DNA of 64,000 nt from NCBI GenBank assembly GCA_009911035.1, contig QXWO01000026.1, positions 1 through 64,000 on the forward strand, in the 5' to 3' direction. Position 1 is the stretch's first letter, and every line of letters begins with the position of its first letter. Source of the DNA: Lachnospiraceae bacterium (GTDB taxonomy: Bacteria; Bacillota; Clostridia; Lachnospirales; Lachnospiraceae). The notes below the pieces were generated by a model. The model saw only the letters and a program-made list of their open reading frames with translations. It was not told the origin of the DNA and did no database searches. The position numbers and the translations under genes are program-made. Of the stretch, positions 26,967 to 36,246 are shown piece after piece.

Positions 26967-28030
26967 TGGAAAATCAGAAAAAACTGAAAGTGCTGATGAT
27001 CGGGCCGGACAGAAGCGTCCATGGGGGAATCTCCGGCGTGGTAAACAATTATTATGAAGCCGGGCTGGATAGAAAGATTGACCTGTGCTATATCGGAACC
27101 ATGGTGGAAGGCAGTAAGTTCCGCAAGCTGGGGCAGGCGGCAAAGGCGTTTTGTCTCTTTTGCATAAAGCTTCCATGCTATGATATCGTTCATGTCAATA
27201 TGGCCTCTGACAGCAGTTATTACAGGAAATCCCTTTTTATAAAAGCGGCAAAGCATGCCGGAAAGAAAATCGTCATCCATCAGCATGGTGGGGATTTTGA
27301 AACTTTTTATTACAACGAGCAAAGTGACCGGGGGCGGAAAAAGATAGATAAGGTGCTGTCCATGGGGGATGCATTTCTTGTGCTGGCTCCGGTCTGGAAA
27401 GAGTTTTTCGGGGCAATGGTGCCAAAAGACAGAATTACGGTACTGCCCGATTCCATAAAAGTGCCTGAACAGGGACAGAAAGAATACGGTCAGCATAAAA
27501 TCTTATTTCTGGGGCGGCTGTGCAGGGAAAAAGGCATCGGAGAGTTGTTGGAAATCATGCCGGACTTGAGGGAAAGGTATCCCGAAGCAGAGCTGTATCT
27601 GGGAGGAATCTGGGAGGACGCCGGACTGAAAGCGCAGGCGGAAAAGTACCCGGAATTTATTACCTGGCTGGGCTGGATTTCCGGGGAAGAGAAGAAAAAG
27701 TATCTGCAGATGTGCGATATTTTCGTACTTCCCTCTTATTTTGAAGGACAGTCGGTATCGATTCTTGAGGCCATGGCATACGCCTGTGCCATTGCGGCCG
27801 CAGAGACGGGGGGGATCCCACAGATGATCACGGATGGGGACACCGGACTGCTTGTAGCCACGAAAGACGCGAAGTCCCTGCAGAAAGGGCTGGAAAGCCT
27901 GCTGGCGGATGCAGGGCTGTGCAGGCGGCTTGGGGAGCGGGCAAGGAAAAAGGTATCAGAGGAATTTTCCATTGAAAATAACATGGAACAGCTCCTTAAG
28001 ATTTACAGAAAGGTTTCAGGGCTTTCATGA
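26966..28030 (+). CDS. GT4-family glycosyltransferase
   Basis: A GT-B retaining transferase of 354 residues. Motifs in order are GPDRSVHGGISGVV (about 11-24), HQHGGDFETFY (about 106), LGRLCREKGIGELLE (about 178) and PSYFEGQSVSILEAMAYA (about 255-272). It most resembles enzymes that add the second sugar right after a WbaP-type priming step, which fits its place directly behind that gene. The start is GTG, overlapping the preceding stop by one base; the next ATG (26996) would cut into the first strand. It overlaps the following gene by four bases. Confidence 0.88.
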   Translation: MENQKKLKVLMIGPDRSVHGGISGVVNNYYEAGLDRKIDLCYIGTMVEGSKFRKLGQAAKAFCLFCIKLPCYDIVHVNMASDSSYYRKSLFIKAAKHAGKKIVIHQHGGDFETFYYNEQSDRGRKKIDKVLSMGDAFLVLAPVWKEFFGAMVPKDRITVLPDSIKVPEQGQKEYGQHKILFLGRLCREKGIGELLEIMPDLRERYPEAELYLGGIWEDAGLKAQAEKYPEFITWLGWISGEEKKKYLQMCDIFVLPSYFEGQSVSILEAMAYACAIAAAETGGIPQMITDGDTGLLVATKDAKSLQKGLESLLADAGLCRRLGERARKKVSEEFSIENNMEQLLKIYRKVSGLS

Positions 28031-29061
28031 AGGAATATAAAATCAGCATTATCGTTCCGGTCTATAATACAGAAAAATATTTGAAACGCTGCGTGGATAC
28101 ACTGACGGGGCAAACCTATGACAATCTGGAAATCCTGCTTGTGGATGACGGCTCAAAGGACGGAAGCGGAAAGCTTTGCGATGACCTTGCTCTTAGGGAT
28201 GAAAGAATCCGGGTGATTCACAAAGAAAATGGCGGCCTGGTTTCCGCCTGGAAAAGAGGGGTGGACGAAAGCACAGGGGAATACATCAGCTTTGTGGACA
28301 GCGACGACTGGGTGGACATCCATATGATAGGGGAGATGGCGGCCTGCCTTTCGGGAAATGAAAAGGAAATCATTGCAAGCGATTATGTGATTGAAAAAGA
28401 GGACGGAAGTACACAATATGTATGGCAGAAGCTTCCCCCCGGCGAATATGACAGGCAGGCTGTGGAAAGGGAAGTGATTCCCAATCTGCTGGGGCAGGAG
28501 CGGCGCTATGTGGCCACGTCCCGCTGTATGAAGCTGATTGCAAGAAAATTGATAGAGGATAATTACAAATACAGTGACCCGGCCATCTGGATGGCAGAAG
28601 ACAGTACCATTACGATCCCGGCCCTTTTCGACTGCCAGCGGCTGGTGGTGATGGATCATAAAGCTTATTATCATTATCTTTATGTGACAAGCTCCATGAT
28701 TCACAAATATAATAAGGGTATGTACGAAAATATTAAACTCCTGCGCCGTATGACGGAAAAAATCTTAAGAGATAAGTTTCAGGGAGAAAAACTTTCGGAA
28801 ATGCAAAAGAAAGCAGACCAGGAGCATATATTCATGATTTTTCTGGCCCTTAAAAATGAAGCCAGAGGAAACCCTGAAGGATATAAGAAAAATATTTTGG
28901 ATATCTGTAAGGAAAAAGAAGTGCGGGAGTTGTGCCGCAGCACGAAAGTGACGGTTGGGGAAAATGCTAACAGGCTGCTTTATCTGGTACTGCGCCATCC
29001 CAATGGGATCACAGTCCGGCTGCTGCGGTTGGCAATGATCATTTATTACCGCGGGCAGTGA
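28027..29061 (+). CDS. GT2-family glycosyltransferase
   Basis: A 344-residue GT-A inverting transferase with SIIVPVYNTEKYL (about 7-19), LVDDGSKDGS (about 39-48) and FVDSDDWVD (about 89-97), the metal-binding DxDD motif. ENGGLVSAWKRGV replaces the more common ARN phrase after the donor loop, which may reflect a different acceptor. Start overlaps the preceding stop (ATGA). The 109-base gap behind it (29062-29170) contains repeated GTCCGG words but no convincing terminator. Confidence 0.9.
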   Translation: MKEYKISIIVPVYNTEKYLKRCVDTLTGQTYDNLEILLVDDGSKDGSGKLCDDLALRDERIRVIHKENGGLVSAWKRGVDESTGEYISFVDSDDWVDIHMIGEMAACLSGNEKEIIASDYVIEKEDGSTQYVWQKLPPGEYDRQAVEREVIPNLLGQERRYVATSRCMKLIARKLIEDNYKYSDPAIWMAEDSTITIPALFDCQRLVVMDHKAYYHYLYVTSSMIHKYNKGMYENIKLLRRMTEKILRDKFQGEKLSEMQKKADQEHIFMIFLALKNEARGNPEGYKKNILDICKEKEVRELCRSTKVTVGENANRLLYLVLRHPNGITVRLLRLAMIIYYRGQ

Positions 29062-29170
29062 TCCGGCCGCAACAAGAAGGTGCGCCACGGACAGTGGTCC
29101 GGACAAAAGTCTATGCCGGATCTATGTCCGGCTACAGTAAAGCAGAGCAGAAGTGGAAAGGAGAACCGGA

Positions 29171-30205
29171 ATGGGGCATACAGAGGAAGAAAAATCGCTT
29201 ATCAGTGTGATTGTTCCGGTTTATAATGGGCAGGATTATTTAAGGGCGTGCATTGAGAGTATTGAGAGGCAGACATACAGTAACCTGGAAATTATTATAG
29301 TAAATGACGGTTCTTCTGACGGGACGGGAGATTTGTGCAGACGTCTTGGGGAAGAGTATCATAATATTGAGATAATAGAAATGAATGACGAGGGCGTTTC
29401 GGCGGCCAGAAATGCCGGACTTGAGAGAATGCACGGAGAGTTCGTAACCTTTGTGGATGCGGATGACAGGATTCTCCCGGATATGATAGAAAAGCTGTAC
29501 GATTGTATCATAGAAACGGACAGCGAGATTGCCGGATGCGGATTCTTTTCGTGGAAGGAAGAAAATGAATTTGCAGATGCAGAGCAGAGTCAGGCGGGAA
29601 TGCGGCAGGAAAATCAAGATATGGAATTACCGGCCCGGATTTACACGGTCAGCGAATTTATAGAGGACGGTATTTTAAAGGGAAACAGCCGTTGCTGGAG
29701 CAAGCTTTACAGGACTTTGGCGGTGGAGAACACGCGGTTCCGGCCCGGCCTTACCATAGGTGAGGATATGCTGTTTCTGGTGGACATGCTTTCCGGCATA
29801 AACCGGATTGGGGAAATTCCGTATAAGGGATACGGCTATTTCCAGAACCCTAAGGGGGCTATGAACCGGGCATTTTTACCTAAGTATATGGATCAGATCA
29901 CCTGCTGGGAGACTGCCCGGGAAAAGATAGCCGGGATAAACGGGGAAAAGGGCAGGGATCAGGTCACGGCAATCCTGATTATGGCAATCCTGCTTACGGC
30001 AGGGAAAATTGCATTGCTTCCTGCAGGAGAGAGAAAGAAACAGGTGGACTTTGTCAGAATATGCCATGAAAAATTAGAGAAAGAACTTTTGGTGCTGGGG
30101 GCTTATGAAAGACTTTCGGGGGGATATAAGATGAAAGCAAAAATATTTGCCGCTATGCCATGGGTTTATTTATGGCTTTATCATTTGAAAGCATATAAGA
30201 AATAA
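29171..30205 (+). CDS. GT2-family glycosyltransferase
   Basis: A 344-residue GT-A enzyme with VIVPVYNGQDYL, VNDGSSDGTG and FVDADDRI, plus GVSAARNAGLE between them. AAGGAG lies about eight bases before the ATG at 29171; the GTG at 29153 is upstream of that site and is less likely. The C-terminal third has two hydrophobic stretches (about 255-275 and 325-340) that may touch the membrane. It is followed by a 67-base spacer and the pyruvyl transferase, whose ketal would sit on a sugar added by a neighbouring transferase. Confidence 0.89.
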   Translation: MGHTEEEKSLISVIVPVYNGQDYLRACIESIERQTYSNLEIIIVNDGSSDGTGDLCRRLGEEYHNIEIIEMNDEGVSAARNAGLERMHGEFVTFVDADDRILPDMIEKLYDCIIETDSEIAGCGFFSWKEENEFADAEQSQAGMRQENQDMELPARIYTVSEFIEDGILKGNSRCWSKLYRTLAVENTRFRPGLTIGEDMLFLVDMLSGINRIGEIPYKGYGYFQNPKGAMNRAFLPKYMDQITCWETAREKIAGINGEKGRDQVTAILIMAILLTAGKIALLPAGERKKQVDFVRICHEKLEKELLVLGAYERLSGGYKMKAKIFAAMPWVYLWLYHLKAYKK

Positions 30206-30272
30206 ATGGAATGTAAATTTAAGCAGCGCCGGATATCCAGCCCTGCTTTTAAGGAGGCGCTAAGGAGGTATT

Positions 30273-31475
30273 TTGGAAAAAAGGTTGATTATGTATATGC
30301 ATGCAGGCAGCGGCAATCATGGATGTGAAGCCATCGTGAACAGTCTCTGCCGGATGATAAAGGAAAAAGCCGTGCTTGTCAGTTACCGGGGCGGGGAGGA
30401 CAGCAAATATTCTTTAAAAAATCTGTGCGATATTGTACAAGAACGCAGCTTTGGTGGTAATAAAACGGCACATGTATTATACTACATTTACCGGAAGCTG
30501 ACAGGTGATGGAGAGAGTTTTATCCGGTACCGTTATCATGAAATTTTTAAAGGAAATCCGGGGCCGCTGGCAGTTTCCATTGGCGGTGACAATTATTGCT
30601 ATGAAAGTATGCTGAATGATTTAAGGCTTGCCAATTCCGCCTTTTGTAAAAAAGGGGTCAAGACAATTCTGCTGGGCTGCTCCATAGAGCCGGCGCTTAT
30701 GCAGAAAAAGCAGATTGCAGAGGATTTATCGAAATATCATGCCATTGTGGCAAGGGAAAGCATTACCTATCATGCCCTGAAAGAGGTTTTCGGGGAAGGG
30801 GAGGGAAAGCCTGCACTGTACTGTTTTCCGGACCCTGCTTTTACACTTGAAAAGAAGGAACTTCCTCTGCCGCAGGGGTTTGCGCCGGGAAATACAGTGG
30901 GGATCAATGTAAGCCCCATGATTCAGGAAAATGAAAAGATTCCCGGCATCACCATGAAAAACTACCGGGAAATGATGCAGTTTATCATAGACCATACAGA
31001 TATGCAGATTGCCCTGATTCCCCACGTGGTGTGGGAGCAGAATGATGACAGAAAGCCTATCCATGAATTGTATGAAAGCTTTAAGGAAACAGGCAGGGTG
31101 GTGGAAATAGAGGATGGAACTTGTGAGGAGTTAAAAGGCTTTATCAGCCGCTGTCGTCTGTTTGCAGGAGCAAGGACCCACGCCACCATAGCGGCATATT
31201 CTTCACTTGTGCCTACCCTTGTGGTTGGATATTCTGTGAAAGCACGGGGCATTGCAAGGGATCTGTTCGGGAAAGAGGAACCTTATGTGATCCCTGTCCA
31301 GAGCCTTAAAAAAAACGGGGATCTGACAGAGGGCTTCCGGTGGCTCCTTCAACATGAAAGGGAAATCCGGGAACATCTCGAGGCGGTAATGCCCTCTTAC
31401 AGGGAACAGGCATATTTGACAGGGAGAGAAGTTGACAGGTTATGGGAAGAGTTCAGTCGGCCGCAAAAAATATAG
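30273..31475 (+). CDS. Polysaccharide pyruvyl transferase family protein
   Basis: A 400-residue member of the CsaB/PssM-like family that adds a pyruvate ketal from phosphoenolpyruvate to a sugar, giving the glycan negative charge. HAGSGNHGCEAIVNSL (about 11-26), SIGGDNYCYE (about 105), ARESITYHAL (about 160) and ARTHATIAAYSS (about 295) are the conserved blocks. AAGGAGG is followed four bases later by TTG (30273), the likely start; the ATG at 30291 would remove the first strand. The last 34 bases overlap the start of the flippase gene. Confidence 0.87.
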   Translation: MEKRLIMYMHAGSGNHGCEAIVNSLCRMIKEKAVLVSYRGGEDSKYSLKNLCDIVQERSFGGNKTAHVLYYIYRKLTGDGESFIRYRYHEIFKGNPGPLAVSIGGDNYCYESMLNDLRLANSAFCKKGVKTILLGCSIEPALMQKKQIAEDLSKYHAIVARESITYHALKEVFGEGEGKPALYCFPDPAFTLEKKELPLPQGFAPGNTVGINVSPMIQENEKIPGITMKNYREMMQFIIDHTDMQIALIPHVVWEQNDDRKPIHELYESFKETGRVVEIEDGTCEELKGFISRCRLFAGARTHATIAAYSSLVPTLVVGYSVKARGIARDLFGKEEPYVIPVQSLKKNGDLTEGFRWLLQHEREIREHLEAVMPSYREQAYLTGREVDRLWEEFSRPQKI

Positions 31476-32965
31476 CGTTTGGATATATTGGCAATATTGT
31501 GACCCAGTTGCTTGGGTTTATTCTCCGCAGCCTTTTTATTGACTATCTGGGAGATACGCTGACAGGCATCAACGACCTGTACACAGGCATACTATCCGTT
31601 TTGTCCATGGCGGAGTTAGGGGTGGGAACTGCCCTGAATTACAGTCTGTACGGGCCGGTGGCGCGCAGGGATCTTGAAAAGATCAAGTCCTATATGTTGC
31701 TGTACAAAAGGGCCTACCGGGTGATCGGCCTTGTGATAGGGGCGCTGGGCACGGCCCTGATCCCCTTTCTGTCCTATCTGGTGAACCAGCCCAAGGGGGT
31801 CAGCACAAGGGATATGACGCTGTACTATCTGATTTTTCTGTTTAATACAGTGAGTTCTTACTTTGTGGCCTATAAATACAGTCTGGCCAATGCGGAACAG
31901 AAGAATTATATCCAGACCAATGTTATCACCATAACCAAGATGATTACGGTTTCATTACAGTTGATCGTTATTGTCACTACCCAGAATTTTTACCTGTACC
32001 TTCTTACCGCGGCTTTTGTGGAGCTGGCCCAGAAGGTGTTTGTGAGCCGTTATCTGGACAGGCGTTATCCTTATCTTACGGATAAGAATGTGGAAAAGCT
32101 CTCAAAAGAGGAAACCGGGGAAATTGTCAGCAAGACGAAAGCGCTGATGCTCCACAAGGTGGGAGATGTAGCCAGGTTACAGACTGACAACATGATTATA
32201 TCTGCATTCCTTAATGTCACTCTTGTGGGCTATGTGGGAAATTACAATATTATTCTCACATCCATTGCCAATTTTGTGAATATTATTTTTAATTCGGTGC
32301 TTTCCAGCTTCGGCAATCTGATTGCCACGGAATCTAAGGAAAAGCAGTACAGTATTTTTAAGGTATACCGTTTTTTTGCCTGCTGGATTTACGGATTTTC
32401 AGCAATAGGATTCTTTTTCCTGCTGACGCCTTTTATTTACCTCTGGAAAGGGCCGGAGCGGGTGCTGGCGGTGAGTGCGGTATCCTGTATTCTTATTGAT
32501 TATTATTTTAAAGGTGATAGAATTGTCTTATCAAACTTTAAAACAGCGGCCGGGGTATTTGAACAGGACAAGTATCTGGCGTTGATACAGGGGATTGTAA
32601 ATTTGATCATCTCTATAGGGCTTGTCACAAGGATAGGGCTTGTGGGGATTTACATAGGGACAATCGTTTCAGGACTGATTGCTAATATCACCAAACCTTA
32701 CATTATCTATAAAGTATGCTTTGATAAAAGCGCCAAATCCTATTTTATGGATTCTGTGAAGTATCTGGCGGCGCTTTTGGGGATTCTGGCTGTACTTGCA
32801 GGGATAAAGAGAGTAGTTATGCCGGAAGTGACTGTCTTTTCATTTGCAGTGATGTTTCTGGCAATTTGCGTGGTTTTTAACGGAATTTTTCTGGTTTTAT
32901 TTAAGGGGACGGAGGAATTCGGATATTTGTGGGGGATTGTGTTGCGGAAGCTTAAGAAAGGATAA
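31442..32965 (+). CDS. wzx: Wzx-type polysaccharide flippase (MOP/PST family)
   Basis: A 507-residue membrane protein with about 12-14 helices. The N-terminus AAKNIAFGYIGNIVTQLLGFILR and the LFIDYLGDTLTGIN segment are typical of MATE-like oligosaccharide flippases in Gram-positive capsule loci. It should move the undecaprenyl-diphosphate-linked repeat unit to the outer face. The ATG at 31442 lies 34 bases inside the preceding gene. Together with two ABC-type flippase candidates this gives three exporters in one window. Confidence 0.9.
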   Translation: MGRVQSAAKNIAFGYIGNIVTQLLGFILRSLFIDYLGDTLTGINDLYTGILSVLSMAELGVGTALNYSLYGPVARRDLEKIKSYMLLYKRAYRVIGLVIGALGTALIPFLSYLVNQPKGVSTRDMTLYYLIFLFNTVSSYFVAYKYSLANAEQKNYIQTNVITITKMITVSLQLIVIVTTQNFYLYLLTAAFVELAQKVFVSRYLDRRYPYLTDKNVEKLSKEETGEIVSKTKALMLHKVGDVARLQTDNMIISAFLNVTLVGYVGNYNIILTSIANFVNIIFNSVLSSFGNLIATESKEKQYSIFKVYRFFACWIYGFSAIGFFFLLTPFIYLWKGPERVLAVSAVSCILIDYYFKGDRIVLSNFKTAAGVFEQDKYLALIQGIVNLIISIGLVTRIGLVGIYIGTIVSGLIANITKPYIIYKVCFDKSAKSYFMDSVKYLAALLGILAVLAGIKRVVMPEVTVFSFAVMFLAICVVFNGIFLVLFKGTEEFGYLWGIVLRKLKKG

Positions 32966-32979
32966 GTATGGGATGAATT

Positions 32980-33669
32980 ATGTATCGTGTGGAAAATAAA
33001 TATGTGTGCCAGAAAACGGATCTGGCATTACTGCAGAGTCGCCTTGAAAGTGTTCTTAAATCGGATGAGAACCAGAAAAGTTACTCGGGGTATACGGTGA
33101 CAAGTATTTATTTTGATGATTTGTTTGATTCTTATTTAAATGATACAATAGACGGAAATTGTAAGAGGGAAAAGTACAGGATAAGAATTTACAACCATTC
33201 ATGGGAAGTAATTAAGCTGGAGGTCAAATATAAAAAATATAATTATGTAATGAAAAAAAACCGGCAAATATCCAAGGAACAAATGTGGTCGTTAATGGCG
33301 GGGGAAAGTGTCAGACAAAGTAATATGTCGTTGGACGATCCTGTTATTTTATTTAATCTTGCTATAAAAGAAAGAGGACTAAGGCCTAGAGTGATAGTAG
33401 AATATGATAGAAAAGCATATGTTTTTGAGTCTGGAAATGTAAGAATTACTTTAGATAGAAATTTGCGTTGTAGCAGGCAGGTAGATAGATTTGGGAGGAA
33501 AGAGATAATTTTTGATAATATAAAAGAAGCGAATAATATTTTGGAAGTGAAATATGATGAATTCTTACCGGGATTTATTGCGCAGTTATTAGAAACCAGC
33601 CATATGAATCAATCATCTTATTCGAAATACAGACTATGCAGAGAAGCAAGTGAGGGAAAATGGATATGA
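32980..33669 (+). CDS. VTC-domain (polyphosphate polymerase-type) protein
   Basis: A 229-residue soluble protein of the VTC/CYTH tunnel fold. ENKYVC at the N-terminus (E-x-K), SIYFDD (about 45), KYRIRIYN (about 68), KLEVKYKK (about 82) and a late NILEVKYDEF supply the basic and acidic tunnel residues that bind triphosphate and metal. In eukaryotic VTC4 this domain makes polyphosphate from ATP. Bacterial forms linked to DUF4956 and CotH genes are not functionally settled. It overlaps the DUF4956 gene by ten bases and begins the AT-rich stretch 32980-39053. Confidence 0.87.
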   Translation: MYRVENKYVCQKTDLALLQSRLESVLKSDENQKSYSGYTVTSIYFDDLFDSYLNDTIDGNCKREKYRIRIYNHSWEVIKLEVKYKKYNYVMKKNRQISKEQMWSLMAGESVRQSNMSLDDPVILFNLAIKERGLRPRVIVEYDRKAYVFESGNVRITLDRNLRCSRQVDRFGRKEIIFDNIKEANNILEVKYDEFLPGFIAQLLETSHMNQSSYSKYRLCREASEGKWI

Positions 33670-34340
33670 AAGCAGGGGATATTATTAAAAATAAGGTTTA
33701 TGAAAGTATGATAGGAGGATGGTCTTTGTCAGAGACCATTTTGATTTTTTTTGCAGCCTGTTTGATAGGGTTATATATATTTGCAGTATATAAATTAGTG
33801 AGCAAGGCAGCTTTTTATTCAAGAGATTTGAATATTACCATTGCAGGGCTGGTCATTATTGTAGCAGCTATTATGATTGCAATGCAATCCAGTCTTATTG
33901 TATCGCTTGGCATGGTTGGAGCATTGTCAATTGTCAGATTCAGAAATGCAGTAAAAAATCCGGTCGATTTGCTATTTTTATTCTGGGCAGTTAGTGCAGG
34001 GATTATATGTGGAGTCGGGCTTTATATATTGGCTGTTATTTTGTGTATAGTTATGACTATAATGCTGACGATTTTGGAGTGGGTTCCAACATCACGGGCT
34101 AATGCGTTATTGGTGCTGTGTAGCTGTAAAGAGGATATGAATTGGGATGAAGTTAAGAAGGTAATTGGCAGATATTGCAGATATTGCAAAGAAAAATCCA
34201 GAAGTATTCGAAATGGTGAAACAGAAATTATTATTGAAATCAGAACATCTAAAGAAGGGGAGTTATTAAAAGAGATTAAGAATATAAAGGAAATACAAAA
34301 AGTGAACTTTTTGGTACATGATGGAGAATACCGCATTTAG
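33660..34340 (+). CDS. DUF4956 membrane protein
   Basis: A 226-residue protein with three or four membrane helices (about 22-45, 55-75, 95-130) and a soluble C-terminal domain of about 85 residues. MVGALSIVRFRNAVKNPVDLLFLFW is the recognisable family core. DUF4956 proteins are typically found beside VTC-domain genes; no activity is proven, and a channel or membrane partner for the polyphosphate-type enzyme is a common guess. GAGGGAAA precedes the ATG; 33666 is an alternative start. The CotH gene follows 25 bases after its stop. Confidence 0.85.
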   Translation: MDMKAGDIIKNKVYESMIGGWSLSETILIFFAACLIGLYIFAVYKLVSKAAFYSRDLNITIAGLVIIVAAIMIAMQSSLIVSLGMVGALSIVRFRNAVKNPVDLLFLFWAVSAGIICGVGLYILAVILCIVMTIMLTILEWVPTSRANALLVLCSCKEDMNWDEVKKVIGRYCRYCKEKSRSIRNGETEIIIEIRTSKEGELLKEIKNIKEIQKVNFLVHDGEYRI

Positions 34341-34365
34341 CATAATAGGAAAGTGGGGGATTTTC

Positions 34366-36219
34366 ATGAAAAAGAAAGTGCAGTTGATCGTATTACTGAC
34401 AATAATACAGTTGTTTGTCTGCTTTTTATTGAAAATCGAGGACAAAAATGTACAGATTCAAATAGAAAAGGATGGCGGCCCTTTTATACATATTGTAACT
34501 GACTTCAGAGAAGAAAATATATATCCATGGTTCAATGAAATTGATAGTAAATATTATTTTTTTCTACCATCTTTTTGTCAGGGAAAAAGTATATATGCAG
34601 GGGATCTTCGCGGGAAAGTAGTTTTGTGGGATGGAAAACAAATAAAAAGAGGAACAAGGATTGATTATCAGGAGAATAATATCTGTAATTTGAAAATTGT
34701 TGGCACAGAGAGAAAGGTCTATGATATTGTTATTATGAAATCTGATTATCTGCCGGCAATATTTATACAGACAGACAGCGGTGGCATGGATTATCTGCAT
34801 CAGAATAAAATGAATGAAGAAAGTGGAAATATTCACATAATAAAGTCAAATGGAAGAATGGAGTATGGTGGCAGACTAAAAATTTCGGGGCGTGGAAATT
34901 CATCATGGGAGGAAGAAAAGAAGCCGTACTTGATTAAACTCGGAACAGCAAAGGCATTGCTGGGAATGGACAGCGGAAAACGATGGTGCCTGCTGGCGGG
35001 CTGGAATGAAGGGGCTAAGCTAAATACAAAAATTGCGTTTGATATGGCTGAGGAAATAGGGCTGGCTTATAGCCCTCAATGTGTGTGGGCAGATTTATAT
35101 TTAAATGGAGAATACGCAGGCATTTATTTATTGTCAGAAACTGTTTCTGTAGGCGAAGGACGTGTAGACATTTTTGATTTAGAAAAAGAAAATCAATTAA
35201 ATTATTCGAATATAGAGGATGTGGCTGTTTTTGAGGAAAACAGGATAAAAGGATATGTGCTGGAAAGTAAAGGAGAGATGGATGGGGGGTATTTACTGGA
35301 AAAAGATTGTACTGATTATTGGGAAAAAGAGAAAGCTGGATTTATTACAGAACAAGGCAATTGTTTCTCAATTAAATCGCCTCAGAGCGCATCCAGAGAA
35401 CAAGTGACATATATTTATGATTATACACAAAGAATTGATGATATGATTTCTTCAGGAAATAAAGAATATAGAAAATATATAGATTTTGATTCGTTTGTTA
35501 AAAAGTTCATTGTTGATGAAATAGCATTAAGTCATGATGTAAACATTACCAGTATGTTTTATTATAAAGAGAAGAATGATGATTTATTGTATGCAGGTCC
35601 AGTGTGGGATTTTGATGGGGCATTTGGCGAAACGAACAGTGGATGGGCAGAAGGAATATGGGTTGATTATACGTGGTCTTCAACTAAATTTTATAGAGGC
35701 GAGGAAATTAACTGGTACTCAGTTTTATATGAAGATGAAGCATTTAAAACATTGCTGGTGGAAACCTATAAAGGATTTCTGCCTTATCTGGAGGAGATAT
35801 TGGAAGAAAGGATAGACCAGTATGCGGCTTTAATCAGAAAGTCAGTTGAGATGGACAGGGTAAGATGGAAGAATGTTGATATTAGCGGTGATAAGCCCGG
35901 ACATTATGTGGAATTTGATAATAATGTAAAATATTTAAAATATTATTTGGCAAATCGATTAAATTATTTGAATCAAATATGGAAGATTTCCTATAAGGAG
36001 TTTTTAGCCCCTAAAGATAAAACACTGCATAAAATAATGTTTGTAAGGGATGGCGAGATCGTAGAAGAAAGGGCGGTTCAGGATGGATATACCATAGAAG
36101 AATTACCATATTTAGACGAAGAAAAATATTGGGGATGGTATTTTTCTTATAGTGACGAAAAGTATAGAAATCAATTGCCAATTTACGAAGATGTTGTATT
36201 TTATGCCAGAGAACGTTAG
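34366..36219 (+). CDS. CotH-family protein kinase-like protein, exported
   Basis: A 617-residue protein with an N-terminal membrane anchor or uncleaved signal (about 4-20), so the body faces outward. The CotH domain spans about 140-500: KISGRGNSSWE, KPYLIKLG, LLAGWNEGAKLNTKIAFD, YLNGEYAGIYLLSE and GPVWDFDGAFG, the last holding catalytic aspartates of this atypical kinase fold. The final about 60 residues (RDGEIVEERAVQDG to FYARE) resemble an InlB B-repeat-like surface domain. Spore CotH phosphorylates coat proteins; here a surface or glycan-linked substrate is more plausible. The start at 34366 follows GGGGGA; an upstream frame opens at 34318. Confidence 0.85.
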   Translation: MKKKVQLIVLLTIIQLFVCFLLKIEDKNVQIQIEKDGGPFIHIVTDFREENIYPWFNEIDSKYYFFLPSFCQGKSIYAGDLRGKVVLWDGKQIKRGTRIDYQENNICNLKIVGTERKVYDIVIMKSDYLPAIFIQTDSGGMDYLHQNKMNEESGNIHIIKSNGRMEYGGRLKISGRGNSSWEEEKKPYLIKLGTAKALLGMDSGKRWCLLAGWNEGAKLNTKIAFDMAEEIGLAYSPQCVWADLYLNGEYAGIYLLSETVSVGEGRVDIFDLEKENQLNYSNIEDVAVFEENRIKGYVLESKGEMDGGYLLEKDCTDYWEKEKAGFITEQGNCFSIKSPQSASREQVTYIYDYTQRIDDMISSGNKEYRKYIDFDSFVKKFIVDEIALSHDVNITSMFYYKEKNDDLLYAGPVWDFDGAFGETNSGWAEGIWVDYTWSSTKFYRGEEINWYSVLYEDEAFKTLLVETYKGFLPYLEEILEERIDQYAALIRKSVEMDRVRWKNVDISGDKPGHYVEFDNNVKYLKYYLANRLNYLNQIWKISYKEFLAPKDKTLHKIMFVRDGEIVEERAVQDGYTIEELPYLDEEKYWGWYFSYSDEKYRNQLPIYEDVVFYARER

Positions 36220-36246
36220 TGAGACAGAAAGGGAAAGGAAGAGTTT

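Noticed and set aside
29062-29170. GTCCGG repeats between two GT2 genes as an operator or CRISPR-like array
   Set aside because: The words are short and irregularly spaced, with no conserved repeat-spacer structure.
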